From CALJFL01 sp039964455 (lineage in GTDB: Bacteria; Pseudomonadota; Gammaproteobacteria; Pseudomonadales; Halieaceae): a DNA stretch of 64,000 nucleotides. The DNA lies in the NCBI GenBank assembly GCA_039964455.1, contig JBDVXK010000014.1, forward strand, positions 1 to 64,000. Direction: 5' to 3'. Below the pieces are notes generated by a model. The model was not told where the DNA came from, did no database searches, and saw nothing but the letters and a program-made list of their open reading frames with translations. A program made the translations under genes and the position numbers. Positions 8,251-17,704 of this stretch are shown here, in pieces; within the stretch, counting starts at the first letter, position 1; every line of letters begins with the position of its first letter.

Positions 8251-8279
8251 ATTGTTCTGCCCCAGAACCGAAATGTCAA
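8251..8279 (-). promoter_or_regulatory. Predicted sigma-70 promoter of ilvIH
   Basis: On the minus strand a perfect TTGACA (8274-8279) is followed after 17 bp by AACAAT (8251-8256), a 4 of 6 match to the -10 consensus. It faces ilvI and is the best promoter in the 500-bp intergenic region. Confidence 0.6.
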
Positions 8280-8391
8280 ACGCCTGAAGCGGCCTTGTGA
8301 CTTATACCCGTAATTAGTCAGCATTGGCTAAATCCATGATTTTGGGTTATTTTTAAGACATCAATCGCCTCCACCACAGAGGAAAAAGGAC

Positions 8392-8850
8392 GTGACCCTA
8401 TCAATGAGAACTGCTGTTGTGGCCGCTGCCATGCTGCTGACACTACTGGCGTCGTTGCCATCATCTGCAGGCACCACCCACTATCGTTGGATGGATGACC
8501 GCGGGAATCCGGTACATAGCGATCGCCCACCACCCAAGGGCACTGACTACGAAGTTATCACCACAGGCTCAAGCCTGATTCGTAAGGTATCCGGTGATGA
8601 GGGCGCGGTGCCACCCGAGACCCAGCCACGAGTTGGTAACGAATTTGACCAGGTTGATATGGAAGCGCCACCGGAAGTGGAGAAGAACCCCGAGTACTGT
8701 GAACGCGCGCGCAAGAACCTGGAAGCCCTGGATAACGCCAACCGGATACGTGTGCGTAACGATCAGGGCGAAATGCGAGTTCTGTCTGATGACGAGCGCG
8801 AAGCCGAAAAAATCAAAGCGCGAGATGCCATGGCGACGCACTGCGAGTAG
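8392..8850 (+). CDS. Secreted DUF4124-domain protein
   Basis: A small exported protein with an N-terminal signal peptide ending near SSAG (about residue 27) and a DUF4124 motif (YRWMDDRGNPVHSDRPP, about residues 31-47), a short beta-rich domain common in proteobacterial envelope proteins. The C-terminal half is charged and helical with two cysteines (YCER, THCE). No enzymatic function is known for the domain. The GTG at 8392 has GAGG 9 nt upstream; an ATG at 8404 is the alternative. The gene stands alone, convergent with clpB across a shared terminator. Confidence 0.8.
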   Translation: MTLSMRTAVVAAAMLLTLLASLPSSAGTTHYRWMDDRGNPVHSDRPPPKGTDYEVITTGSSLIRKVSGDEGAVPPETQPRVGNEFDQVDMEAPPEVEKNPEYCERARKNLEALDNANRIRVRNDQGEMRVLSDDEREAEKIKARDAMATHCE

Positions 8851-8864
8851 TTTCCTCGCGGAAT

Positions 8865-8893
8865 AAAAAAAGGCCCCTCGCGGGGCCTTTTTT
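8865..8893. terminator. Bidirectional terminator between the DUF4124 gene and clpB
   Basis: GGCCCC (8872-8877) pairs with GGGGCC (8882-8887) over a TCGC loop. The stem is flanked by seven A residues on the left and six T residues on the right, so it can terminate transcription from both convergent genes. Confidence 0.93.
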
Positions 8894-8905
8894 GTGGGTG
8901 GCCAG

Positions 8906-11482
8906 TTAGGCCGCTTTGAAGCAGGGTAACTCCTCTTCCAGATCAACCCGCACCGTTTGACCAGGCTCAAACTCGCCCGACAGGATACGCTGGGCCAGCG
9001 GGTTCTCCAGTTCCTGCTGGATCGCGCGCTTCAGTGGGCGCGCTCCGTACACAGGATCGAATCCGGCCGAGACCAGCTTGTCCATGAAGGCATCGCTGAT
9101 TTCCAGGTCCAGTGACCGCTCTGCAAGCCGTGCCCGCAGGCCCTGCAACTGAATCTTGGCAATGCCGCGAATCTGCTCTTTGGCCAAGGGATGGAATACC
9201 ACCGACTCGTCCACACGGTTAATGAACTCCGGACGGAAGTGGTTTCCGACAACCGTCATCACCGCCGACTTCATGGCGTCATAGTTTTCCTCACCGGCGA
9301 TTTCCTGAATCACATCAGAGCCCAGGTTAGACGTCATCACGATAACCGTATTGCGGAAGTCCACTGTACGACCCTGACCATCGGTGAGGCGGCCGTCTTC
9401 CAGTACCTGCAACAGGATATTGAACACATCCGGATGCGCTTTTTCCACCTCGTCCAACAGCAACAGGGAGTAAGGCCTGCGACGTACCGCTTCCGTCAGG
9501 TAGCCACCCTCTTCGTAACCCACATAGCCAGGAGGCGCACCAATCAGTCTCGCTACAGAGTGCTTCTCCATAAACTCGGACATATCCAGCCGCACCATGG
9601 CCTGCTCACTGTCGAACAGGAACTCGGCCAGCGACTTGCACAACTCGGTTTTACCCACGCCGGTAGGCCCAAGGAACAGGAAAGAGCCATTCGGACGATT
9701 GGGATCCGAAAGCCCTGCACGTGAACGACGCACCGCATTGGACACAGCGGTAACCGCTTCGTCCTGCCCCACTACCCGGGCGTGCAACGAGTCTTCCATG
9801 CGCAGTAACTTTTCACGATCACCTTCGAGCATCTTGGACACAGGGATACCAGTCCAGCGCGACACCACTTCAGCAACTTCTTCTTCAGTCACCTTGTTGC
9901 GCAGCAGCGTGTGCTCGGCCGTCTCTGCTTCGTTGGCCAACTCCAGACGCTTCTCCAGCTCTGGCATCAGGCCGTATTGCAGCTCCGACATCCTGGTGAG
10001 ATCACTGGCTCGGCGCGCGGCCTCCAGGTCCAACTTCGCCTGTTCCAGTTCACTCTTGATCTGGGCAGCGCCCTGCAACGAGGCTTTCTCTGCTTTCCAC
10101 ACTTCTTCGAGATCGGAAAATTCGCGCTGCACGGTATCAATCTGCTCGTTCAGCAACTCCACCTGCTTTTCAGCAGCGGGGTCGGTATCTTTCTTCACCG
10201 CCTCACGCTCGATTTTTAACTGAATCAAACGGCGTTCCAGCTTGTCCATAGATTCGGGCTTGGAATCGATTTCCATGCGAATGCGACTGGCCGCCTCATC
10301 TATCAGGTCGATGGCCTTGTCGGGCAACTGCCTGTCGGTGATGTAGCGCTGCGACAGCTTTGCTGCGGCAATGATGGCAGCGTCGGTGATATCCACACTG
10401 TGGTGCACTTCGTAGCGCTCTTTCAGGCCACGAAGAATCGCAATGGTGTCTTCCTCACTGGGCTCATCCACCAACACTTTCTGGAACCGGCGCTCAAGCG
10501 CAGCGTCCTTCTCGACATACTGACGATACTCGTTCAAAGTAGTCGCACCCACACAGTGCAACTCACCCCGCGCCAAGGCTGGCTTGAGCATATTCCCGGC
10601 ATCCATAGAGCCCTCGGCCTTACCGGCACCGACCATGGTGTGCAGTTCGTCAATAAACAGAATGATGCGACCTTCCTGCTTGGTCAGCTCATTCAGTACG
10701 GCCTTCAAACGCTCTTCGAAATCACCGCGAAACTTGGCGCCCGCCAACAGTGAGCCCAGGTCCAATGACAGAATGCGCTTATCCTTCAGGCTCTCAGGCA
10801 CCTCGCCATTGACCACGCGTTGGGCCAGACCCTCGATAATTGCCGTCTTACCCACACCGGGCTCACCTATCAAAACAGGATTGTTTTTGGTGCGACGCTG
10901 CAATACCTGAATCGTGCGACGGATTTCATCGTCACGGCCAATCACTGGATCCAACTTGCCCTGTTCGGCACGCTCAGTCAGATCGATGGTGTATTTCTCC
11001 AGCGCCTGTCGCGACTCCTCCGCCTGGGGGTCATTCACGGCTTCACCACCGCGCACCTCATCGATGGCGGTTTTCAGTGCGGCTGGCGTAACACCGCTTG
11101 CCTTGAGCACCTCGGCTGCTGATGTCTTGCTTTCCAACATGGCCAGCAACACCAACTCGCTGGAAATGTAAGCATCCCCAGACTGCTGTGCGAGCTTGTC
11201 GGTAATGTTAAGTACCCGGCCCAGGTCATTGGAGATAGAAATATCTCCGCCATCACCAGTTACAGTGGGCAGCGCGTCCACAGCGCTGGCAACAGCACTG
11301 CCAAGGCCGGCAATGTCTGCACCCGCTTTCTGTAACAACGGCCGTGCTGAGCCGCCCTGCTGCTCCAACAGGGCCGACAACAGGTGCACTGGCTCAATAA
11401 CGTTGTGATCCTTACCCAGCGCCATCGACTGGGCATCAGCCAGTGCGCTTTGCAATTGGTTGGTCAGTTTGTCCATTCTCAT
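8906..11482 (-). CDS. clpB: ClpB protein disaggregase
   Basis: ClpB is the AAA+ ring ATPase that, with DnaK, rescues proteins from aggregates after heat stress. Domains in order are the Clp-N repeat domain (to about 145), NBD1 with Walker A GEPGVGKT (about residue 206), the coiled-coil M domain (about 410-525) and NBD2 with Walker A GPTGVGKT (about 606). The 858 residues are the usual length. The ATG at 11482 has AGGAG 7-8 nt upstream; a second ATG two codons in is possible. A sigma-32 promoter lies upstream. The order rluD-pgeF-clpB matches E. coli. Confidence 0.97.
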   Translation of the reverse strand: MRMDKLTNQLQSALADAQSMALGKDHNVIEPVHLLSALLEQQGGSARPLLQKAGADIAGLGSAVASAVDALPTVTGDGGDISISNDLGRVLNITDKLAQQSGDAYISSELVLLAMLESKTSAAEVLKASGVTPAALKTAIDEVRGGEAVNDPQAEESRQALEKYTIDLTERAEQGKLDPVIGRDDEIRRTIQVLQRRTKNNPVLIGEPGVGKTAIIEGLAQRVVNGEVPESLKDKRILSLDLGSLLAGAKFRGDFEERLKAVLNELTKQEGRIILFIDELHTMVGAGKAEGSMDAGNMLKPALARGELHCVGATTLNEYRQYVEKDAALERRFQKVLVDEPSEEDTIAILRGLKERYEVHHSVDITDAAIIAAAKLSQRYITDRQLPDKAIDLIDEAASRIRMEIDSKPESMDKLERRLIQLKIEREAVKKDTDPAAEKQVELLNEQIDTVQREFSDLEEVWKAEKASLQGAAQIKSELEQAKLDLEAARRASDLTRMSELQYGLMPELEKRLELANEAETAEHTLLRNKVTEEEVAEVVSRWTGIPVSKMLEGDREKLLRMEDSLHARVVGQDEAVTAVSNAVRRSRAGLSDPNRPNGSFLFLGPTGVGKTELCKSLAEFLFDSEQAMVRLDMSEFMEKHSVARLIGAPPGYVGYEEGGYLTEAVRRRPYSLLLLDEVEKAHPDVFNILLQVLEDGRLTDGQGRTVDFRNTVIVMTSNLGSDVIQEIAGEENYDAMKSAVMTVVGNHFRPEFINRVDESVVFHPLAKEQIRGIAKIQLQGLRARLAERSLDLEISDAFMDKLVSAGFDPVYGARPLKRAIQQELENPLAQRILSGEFEPGQTVRVDLEEELPCFKAA

Positions 11483-11540
11483 AAGTAATCTCCTCTCACC
11501 GGCCCACTCAGGGGCTCAGTTTTTCATCCTATGAGAGGTT

Positions 11541-11568
11541 AAATGGGGCCAAATAGCCCTATTTCAAG
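11541..11568 (-). promoter_or_regulatory. Sigma-32 (RpoH) heat-shock promoter of clpB
   Basis: On the minus strand CTTGAAA (11562-11568) is followed after 13 bp by CCCCATTT (11541-11548), a match to the RpoH consensus CTTGAAA-N11-16-CCCCATnT. It lies about 60 bp upstream of the clpB start and about 20 bp beyond the pgeF stop. Confidence 0.92.
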
Positions 11569-11590
11569 TGGGGAATAGCGTGGATATTGA

Positions 11591-12337
11591 TCAATTATTG
11601 ATCAGTATTAAGCTGACCATGCGGCCAGTCTGGCCATCACGGCGGTAGGAGTAGAAACGACTGGAATCTGTGTGCGTGCAAAAATCGCCGCCATAAACTG
11701 ACTCAACACCCGCAGCAGCCAGTCGCAGCCGCGCCAGGCCATACAAATCGGCCAGAAAATGCACTTCTCGAGACGGTGACGGCGCAAAGCAATCAGCGAG
11801 ACCAGGCACACCTGCGCTGCCCAGAAAGGTTTCTCGCACCTCAGGGCCAACCTCAAAGGCGGTCGGCCCGATTGCCGGGCCCAACCAGGCCATCAACTCA
11901 CCCGAATTCACTGCCATTGCCTGCACCGTGGATTCAAGCACGCCCGCTGCCAGACCCCGCCAACCGGCATGGGCGGCGGCAACTGTGGAACCGGCGCGAT
12001 CACAAAGCAAAACTGGCAAACAGTCGGCCGTCAAAACAGCGCAGGCTAGCCTATTGGCGCGGGTCACACTGGCGTCAAATTCAGGGCAATCTTGCAGTGT
12101 GTCATCGGAGGCTTGCAGAACCCGGGTACCGTGCACCTGTTGCAGCCATTGAACCCCAGTATTGGCAGGGAGGTTTTGCGCTAGTGCCTGCCGGTTGGTG
12201 GCCACTGCCTCCTCTTGGTCACCAACATGATGTGCCAGATTAAACTGGTCATAGGGAGGCTTGCTCACGCCCTCACTGCGGGTGGTGTACAGGGATACAA
12301 TATTCGGAGGCGTTGGCCAGTCTGGCTCAATAACCAC
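11591..12337 (-). CDS. pgeF: PgeF/YfiH-family purine nucleoside phosphorylase / peptidoglycan editing factor
   Basis: A member of the multicopper-polyphenol-oxidase-like DUF152 fold. E. coli YfiH removes wrongly incorporated L-Ser from UDP-MurNAc (peptidoglycan editing), and human FAMIN homologues act on purine nucleosides. The conserved metal/active-site motifs are present: QQVHGTRV, TADCLPVLL and AAAHAGWRGL. I prefer the GTG at 12337, which aligns with E. coli YfiH; the frame is open to a GTG at 12367. It overlaps the end of rluD. Confidence 0.92.
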   Translation of the reverse strand: MVIEPDWPTPPNIVSLYTTRSEGVSKPPYDQFNLAHHVGDQEEAVATNRQALAQNLPANTGVQWLQQVHGTRVLQASDDTLQDCPEFDASVTRANRLACAVLTADCLPVLLCDRAGSTVAAAHAGWRGLAAGVLESTVQAMAVNSGELMAWLGPAIGPTAFEVGPEVRETFLGSAGVPGLADCFAPSPSREVHFLADLYGLARLRLAAAGVESVYGGDFCTHTDSSRFYSYRRDGQTGRMVSLILINN

Positions 12338-13310
12338 GCTTGCTGGCCGCGCCGGGCGGGTCCTCACGGGTCAATATGTCCAATAGGGCTGCCAAATCCT
12401 CAGGCAAGGGACACTCAAACTGCATGGCCTCGCCAGACTCAGGATGCACCAGGCCCAGCGACTCCGCGTGCAACGCCTGCCGCGGAAAACCCCGCAGCGC
12501 ATCGATAAGCTCCGCCGAAGCGCCCTTGGGAATCCGCGGCCGTCCACCATAAGCCGGGTCACCAACAAGCGGGTATTTTCTATGCGCCATATGCACCCTG
12601 ATCTGGTGTGTTCGGCCCGTCTCAAGGTTGACCGAAATTCGGGTGTGATGCCCGAATCGTTGCACTACCCGATAGTGGGTAATCGCCGATTTGCCACCCA
12701 CAGCAAGCACCGCCATCTTCTTGCGGTGTTTGGGGTGCCGGCCCATGGGCGCGTCGATCGTGCCACCGCCGGTCATGGTGCCAATGCACACAGCGCAGTA
12801 CTGCCGTTTGACGGTGCGCTCTTGTAGCTGAATGACCAGATCGTTGTGGGCTGGCAGGGTTTTCGCTGCCACCATGATGCCGGAGGTTTCCATATCAAGG
12901 CGGTGAACAATGCCACCCCGCGGGAGCTGATCCATATCAGGGGCGTGATGCAACAAGGCATTCACCAGCGTGCCATCACTGTGCCCGGCCGCCGGGTGCA
13001 CCACCAGGCCCGCGGGTTTGTTCAACACAATGATGCTGTCGTCTTCGTAGACGATATCAAGAGCGATGTCCTGGGGTCGCCAGGTGACTTCCTGTTCGGG
13101 CTCCGCCGTTACTGACAAGGTGCTGCCAGCCATGACCTTGTCCCGCGGCCGAAACACAGCGCCATCGACTAACAGGCTGCCCTGCTTGATCCAGGATTGC
13201 AGGCGCGAGCGCGAATACTCGCTAAACAAACGGGCCGCCACCTGGTCCAGCCTGTCACCAGCCATGTCCTCGGGCACCACGGCCTGCAACTGGATTGTCT
13301 GCGCCATCAT
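12327..13310 (-). CDS. rluD: 23S rRNA pseudouridine synthase RluD (1911/1915/1917)
   Basis: RluD modifies three uridines in helix 69 of 23S rRNA, important for subunit joining. An N-terminal S4-like RNA-binding domain (about residues 18-80) precedes the RluA-family catalytic domain. The catalytic aspartate is Asp139 in GGIVHRLDMETSG, the same position as in E. coli, and 327 residues is the family length. It is divergent from bamD, as in most gammaproteobacteria, and overlaps pgeF downstream. Confidence 0.96.
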   Translation of the reverse strand: MMAQTIQLQAVVPEDMAGDRLDQVAARLFSEYSRSRLQSWIKQGSLLVDGAVFRPRDKVMAGSTLSVTAEPEQEVTWRPQDIALDIVYEDDSIIVLNKPAGLVVHPAAGHSDGTLVNALLHHAPDMDQLPRGGIVHRLDMETSGIMVAAKTLPAHNDLVIQLQERTVKRQYCAVCIGTMTGGGTIDAPMGRHPKHRKKMAVLAVGGKSAITHYRVVQRFGHHTRISVNLETGRTHQIRVHMAHRKYPLVGDPAYGGRPRIPKGASAELIDALRGFPRQALHAESLGLVHPESGEAMQFECPLPEDLAALLDILTREDPPGAASKRGY

Positions 13311-13375
13311 ATTTCCTGTTTATGCGTTGCAGACAGTGTGGTTAAATACCGCTCCAACAGAGATCGCATAATAGC

Positions 13376-14275
13376 ATGCCACCGGAACCGAAGTTGTTGA
13401 ATTCATTGAAATATACCCTGTTACTACTGATTGTCGCTGGCCTTGCCGCCTGCTCGAGTAACGACGAATTACCCGATATCGCTGCCGATACCGGCGAGCA
13501 ACAGATCTATGAGGAGGCACGCCGCTACGCCACCAACCGTAATTTCGACCTGGCGGTGCGCAGCCTGCAGCTGCTGGAATCACGGTATCCCTTTGGCAAG
13601 TATGCCGAGCAGGCACAGCTTGAACTGATTTATGCACACTATGGTGCCTACGAGCACGAGGCCGCCGTAGAAGCCGCCGACCGTTTCATTCGCTTGCATC
13701 CACAACACCCAAACGTGGATTACGCCTATTACATGAAGGGTTTGTCGGCTTACACCGGCAACGAGGATATCTTTTCCCGCTTCATCCCCACCGATAAGAC
13801 CAAGCGCGATACCAACCACGCCAAGGAAGCGTTTGCCGAGTTCGCACAGCTGGTAGCACGGTTCCCCGACAGCCCCTATGCGGCCGATGCCAAGGCAAGA
13901 ATGGTGGCCCTGCGTAACCTGCTGGCCCGCCATGAAATCAATGTGGCCAACTACTATTTCCGCCGCGGAGCTTACCTGGCTGCCGCTAACCGCGGACGCT
14001 TTGTCGTTGAGCACTTCCAGCGCACGCCCGCCGTACCGGATGGTCTGGCAGTAATGGCACAGGGTTACCTGTTACTTGGTATGGAAGACCTAGCGCAGGA
14101 CAGCATTCAGATATTGGCGATGAACTACCCGGAACACCCTTCTATTGATAAAAATGGTGAGTTCACCAGTGTCTATACGCTGGACGGACTACAACGCTCC
14201 TGGGTGAATCGCGCCAGCTTCGGTCTATTCGACCCACCGCAACCTCCGCAGTTCGACAACCGCCCCGAGGCGTAA
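13376..14275 (+). CDS. bamD: BamD, outer-membrane protein assembly lipoprotein
   Basis: BamD is the essential TPR lipoprotein of the BAM complex that folds outer-membrane proteins with BamA. The signal peptide ends in the lipobox LAAC with Cys26 and Ser at +2, as expected for outer-membrane sorting. Tetratricopeptide repeats fill the remainder (for example YEEARRYATNRNFDLAVRSL, about residues 44-63). At 299 residues it is longer than E. coli BamD (245), with a C-terminal extension rich in Pro. It lies divergent from rluD and only 6 bp from the convergent nadE stop. Confidence 0.95.
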   Translation: MPPEPKLLNSLKYTLLLLIVAGLAACSSNDELPDIAADTGEQQIYEEARRYATNRNFDLAVRSLQLLESRYPFGKYAEQAQLELIYAHYGAYEHEAAVEAADRFIRLHPQHPNVDYAYYMKGLSAYTGNEDIFSRFIPTDKTKRDTNHAKEAFAEFAQLVARFPDSPYAADAKARMVALRNLLARHEINVANYYFRRGAYLAAANRGRFVVEHFQRTPAVPDGLAVMAQGYLLLGMEDLAQDSIQILAMNYPEHPSIDKNGEFTSVYTLDGLQRSWVNRASFGLFDPPQPPQFDNRPEA

Positions 14276-14281
14276 CGCCGG

Positions 14282-15931
14282 TTAATCGCCGATCGCCCAC
14301 CCCGAGGTGATCGGGTAGCGGCGATCCCGACCAAAACCACGCTGTGTAATACGCACCCCGATAGGGGCCTGGCGCCGTTTGTACTCATTGAGATCCACCA
14401 ACCGCAGCACACGTTCTACCTGCTCACGATCCAGCCCTTTGGCGATAATGTCCTCGGCGCTGCAATCCTGCTCCACGTAAAGCTCAAGGATACGATCAAG
14501 TACATCGTAGGCCGGCAGGCTGTCCTCATCTTTCTGGTCAGGGGCCAACTCCGCCGACGGCGGCCGCTCAATAACCCGCACAGGAATACAGGGACCCAGG
14601 GTATTGCGATAACGGCACAGGTCGTACACCAGCGTCTTGGGTACGTCTTTGAGCACGTCGAAGCCGCCAGCCATATCGCCATAAAGCGTCGAATAACCTA
14701 CTGCCATTTCACTCTTGTTACCGGTGGTCAGTACCAGAAAGCCCTTCTTGTTAGAGATGGACATCAGCAACACACCACGACAGCGTGCCTGCAGGTTCTC
14801 CTCGGTAGTGTCTGGCGCCAACCCTTCAAACTCACCGGCCAAACTGGCCATGAATGCCTCGTAGATTGATTCGATGGAGATGACCTTGTGGCTCACCTCC
14901 TGCAGGCGTGACTGCTCAGCGGCGTCTTCCACGCTCATCTGTGAGGTGTAGCGAAAAGGCATCATCACCGCCTCTACCCGTTCCGGACCCAGCGCTTCCA
15001 CGGCCACTGCCAGCGTAAGAGCCGAATCGATACCGCCCGACAAACCCAGCACCACGCCGCGAAAGCGATTTTTGTTGACGTAATCCCGCACGCCCAGCAC
15101 CAGCGCATGCCAGGTAGCAGCCAGCTCGTCCATCACCGGCGCCACATCCATGCCGGAAATCACCGCATCGGCGCCGACTGAATCGATCTGCAGGGCAAAA
15201 TCGCCTTCTTCAAAGTTCGGCGCAGCAGCTCTCACTTCGCCGTTGGCACAGACGGCAAATGAGCCACCATCAAACACCAGCTCGTCCTGCCCGCCTACCT
15301 GGTTAACGTAGACGATAGGCAGGTTTACGCTGCGGGCTCGCTCCGCCACCAGCTGCCAGCGCTCATTCCGCTTGTCGCGATGGTAAGGCGATGAGTTCAA
15401 GTTAAGAATGAGTTCGGCTCCGGCTGCGGCAGCCTGCTTGGTCGGGCCGTCTACCCAGATATCCTCGCAGATGCTCAGCCCCACCTGTACACCGGCAATC
15501 TCTACAACACAGGCGTCCTCGCCCTCAACAAAATAGCGCTTCTCATCGAATACCTGGTAGTTGGGCAGGCATTGCTTACGGTACTGGGCGATGACCTGAC
15601 CGCGGTAGATCACACCGGCGACATTGTAGAGTTGGCCATCTTCCAGTAATGGATAGCCAATCACTGCGTAAGCGGTGCCAGTCACCGCAGCGCAGATGCG
15701 CTCCAGCGACTGGCTCACGCGCAGCCCGATGCTGGGCCGCAACAACAGGTCTTCCGGTGGGTAGCCACTCAAGGTCAGCTCGGGGAACACAACAACCGGC
15801 GAAGCGAGCGTTTCCTCGGCACGAGCGATAGCCTCTATTACCTTGTTGGTATTCCCCTCAAAGTCGCCAACGAGAGTATTGTGCTGCGCCATTACAATGT
15901 TAAGGGTCATAAAGCGAAATCTGTCTGCCAT
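14282..15931 (-). CDS. nadE: Glutamine-dependent NAD+ synthetase
   Basis: The enzyme completes NAD+ synthesis by amidating nicotinic acid adenine dinucleotide, using ammonia released from glutamine. The N-terminal nitrilase-type glutaminase has the triad Glu51 (FPELTLSGYPPED), Lys119 (QYRKQCLPNY) and Cys155 (LSICEDIW). The C-terminal synthetase has the ATP pyrophosphatase loop SGGIDS (298-303). At 549 residues this is the two-domain form, not the short ammonia-dependent one. A second ATG at residue 8 is a possible start; neither has a clear ribosome binding site. Confidence 0.96.
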   Translation of the reverse strand: MADRFRFMTLNIVMAQHNTLVGDFEGNTNKVIEAIARAEETLASPVVVFPELTLSGYPPEDLLLRPSIGLRVSQSLERICAAVTGTAYAVIGYPLLEDGQLYNVAGVIYRGQVIAQYRKQCLPNYQVFDEKRYFVEGEDACVVEIAGVQVGLSICEDIWVDGPTKQAAAAGAELILNLNSSPYHRDKRNERWQLVAERARSVNLPIVYVNQVGGQDELVFDGGSFAVCANGEVRAAAPNFEEGDFALQIDSVGADAVISGMDVAPVMDELAATWHALVLGVRDYVNKNRFRGVVLGLSGGIDSALTLAVAVEALGPERVEAVMMPFRYTSQMSVEDAAEQSRLQEVSHKVISIESIYEAFMASLAGEFEGLAPDTTEENLQARCRGVLLMSISNKKGFLVLTTGNKSEMAVGYSTLYGDMAGGFDVLKDVPKTLVYDLCRYRNTLGPCIPVRVIERPPSAELAPDQKDEDSLPAYDVLDRILELYVEQDCSAEDIIAKGLDREQVERVLRLVDLNEYKRRQAPIGVRITQRGFGRDRRYPITSGWAIGD

Positions 15932-16072
15932 TCAATGGGGGCGTATTTTCCGGTAAAAGGCGCGTAATAACCAGTGCTGCACTACTCAAGTCGATAGACC
16001 CATGTCGTGCCATGACTGATACACTTACCACTCGCAATAACCATAATCCGGCACGAGCGGGAACATTATCCG

Positions 16073-17698
16073 GTGAACCGACCAGCCATTTTAACCAGAC
16101 CGGGCACGCCTGCGGGTAACCAGCAGAACGTGGCGCTGTTCCGCATCTATGTGGCCTATCGTTCGCTGTTGTCGGTGGTATTGCTGATCATGTTGATCAG
16201 CCCCAACACGCGTCAGTTGGTTGGGGTGCTGAACCCTGCGCTCTATCTGGGCGTTGCCCTGCTTTATTTACTCACCAGCATCGTACTGATGGGCTCATTG
16301 GGCACACGCTGGTATCAAAACCAGCGTTTCCTGTTCGCTGTTTTCATTGTCGATATCGCCGCAATCACTCTGCTAACTGACGCCAGCGGCGGCATTTATA
16401 GCGGCCTTCCGGTGTTGCTGATGATAACCGTCGCCGCCAGCGCCGTATTACTGAGCAACCGCACTGTGGCCACGCTGGTGGCTGCCATAAGCGCAATCGC
16501 AATCCTTTTCGATTCCTCAAGATTGATTCTGCTGGGCCAACTACCAGCAAATGCCATGTTCCCGTCGGGCGTGCTGGGCGCACTTATCTTCGGCGTGTCG
16601 ATCATGATCCAGGTAGTTGCTGGCAGGCTGGGCCGGGCGGAAGAACTGGCCCGCGACCGGGCCAGTGATCTTTACAATCTACAGCGCCTGAACGAGCAGA
16701 TTGTTCAGCACATGGATACGGGGATTTTGCTGGTTTCCAGCGACGGCCAGGTGAAGGTGATGAACAAATCGGCCGCAGGCTTGCTTGCACCAGACCGCCC
16801 GGTCACCGTGGAGCAAGGCCGGCAACTCGCTGACTACAGTGATGAGCTTGCCTACCAGTTCGAACACTGGCGCGATTCTGGCCAGCATAGGGCACGGCCT
16901 TTTAATATTACCGATGATGCCCCTGCGGTAATCGCCCGCTTTCGCCAGTTGCAGCCCAGCACAGACGGCGAATCCCTGGTTTTCGTGGAGGATTACACAC
17001 CCATCACCCAATACGCACAGTCACTGAAGCTAACGTCCCTGGGCCGCCTGACAGCCAGCATTGCCCATGAAATTCGCAACCCACTGGGTGCTATCAGCCA
17101 CGCCGCAGAGTTACTAAAAGAGTCGCCGGACCTGGCCGAGTCAGACCATCGTATGGCAGAGATCATGCTGGAGAACACCGCGCGAGTTAACCAGATTGTG
17201 GAAAGCGTGATGCAGATCTCCCGCCGTCAGCCACCAAAACCAGAGTATCTAAAATTACAGACTTGGCTGGCTGACTATGTTGCGGGGTATCTGGATACGG
17301 TAAATCGGCCAGCGGAAATTACCGTGAGTTGCGACTACAACGAACTGCTAGTCGAGTTCGATCCGGAGAATCTTCAACGCGTACTGGGCAACCTGCTGGA
17401 CAACGCCTTGCGCCACAGCCAAATGGCCACCGGCAAAGAGACCGCGCAGATCACCGTAGAGCTGGATTTCGCCTCACACCAGTGCCTGCTCAATGTGATC
17501 GACCAGGGCGAAGGTGTGCCAGTGCAGGAGCGCTCCAAGTTGTTCGAGCCATTCTTCACCACGGTGAGCGGCGGTACCGGTATGGGCTTGTACCTGTGCA
17601 AGGAATTGTGTGAAATCAACAATGCCGACCTCGACTATCGCACCAGTCTCGAGGGCGAGAGCTGCTTCAGAATTTCCATGAATCAAAGGGCGCTGTAA
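16073..17698 (+). CDS. pilS: PilS, sensor histidine kinase for type IV pilus regulation
   Basis: PilS senses pilin levels in the inner membrane and controls phosphorylation of PilR. The N-terminus has about six membrane helices (residues 22-180), then a PAS-like domain (about 205-310). The dimerisation domain has phospho-acceptor His332 in SIAHEIRNPLGAISHA, and the ATPase domain has the N box NLLDNALRHS and glycine loops (DQGEGVP, GGTGMGLYLC). The GTG start at 16073 fits the first basic segment before TM1. The stop is 6 bp before pilR. Confidence 0.95.
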   Translation: MNRPAILTRPGTPAGNQQNVALFRIYVAYRSLLSVVLLIMLISPNTRQLVGVLNPALYLGVALLYLLTSIVLMGSLGTRWYQNQRFLFAVFIVDIAAITLLTDASGGIYSGLPVLLMITVAASAVLLSNRTVATLVAAISAIAILFDSSRLILLGQLPANAMFPSGVLGALIFGVSIMIQVVAGRLGRAEELARDRASDLYNLQRLNEQIVQHMDTGILLVSSDGQVKVMNKSAAGLLAPDRPVTVEQGRQLADYSDELAYQFEHWRDSGQHRARPFNITDDAPAVIARFRQLQPSTDGESLVFVEDYTPITQYAQSLKLTSLGRLTASIAHEIRNPLGAISHAAELLKESPDLAESDHRMAEIMLENTARVNQIVESVMQISRRQPPKPEYLKLQTWLADYVAGYLDTVNRPAEITVSCDYNELLVEFDPENLQRVLGNLLDNALRHSQMATGKETAQITVELDFASHQCLLNVIDQGEGVPVQERSKLFEPFFTTVSGGTGMGLYLCKELCEINNADLDYRTSLEGESCFRISMNQRAL

Positions 17699-17704
17699 TA
17701 ATCC

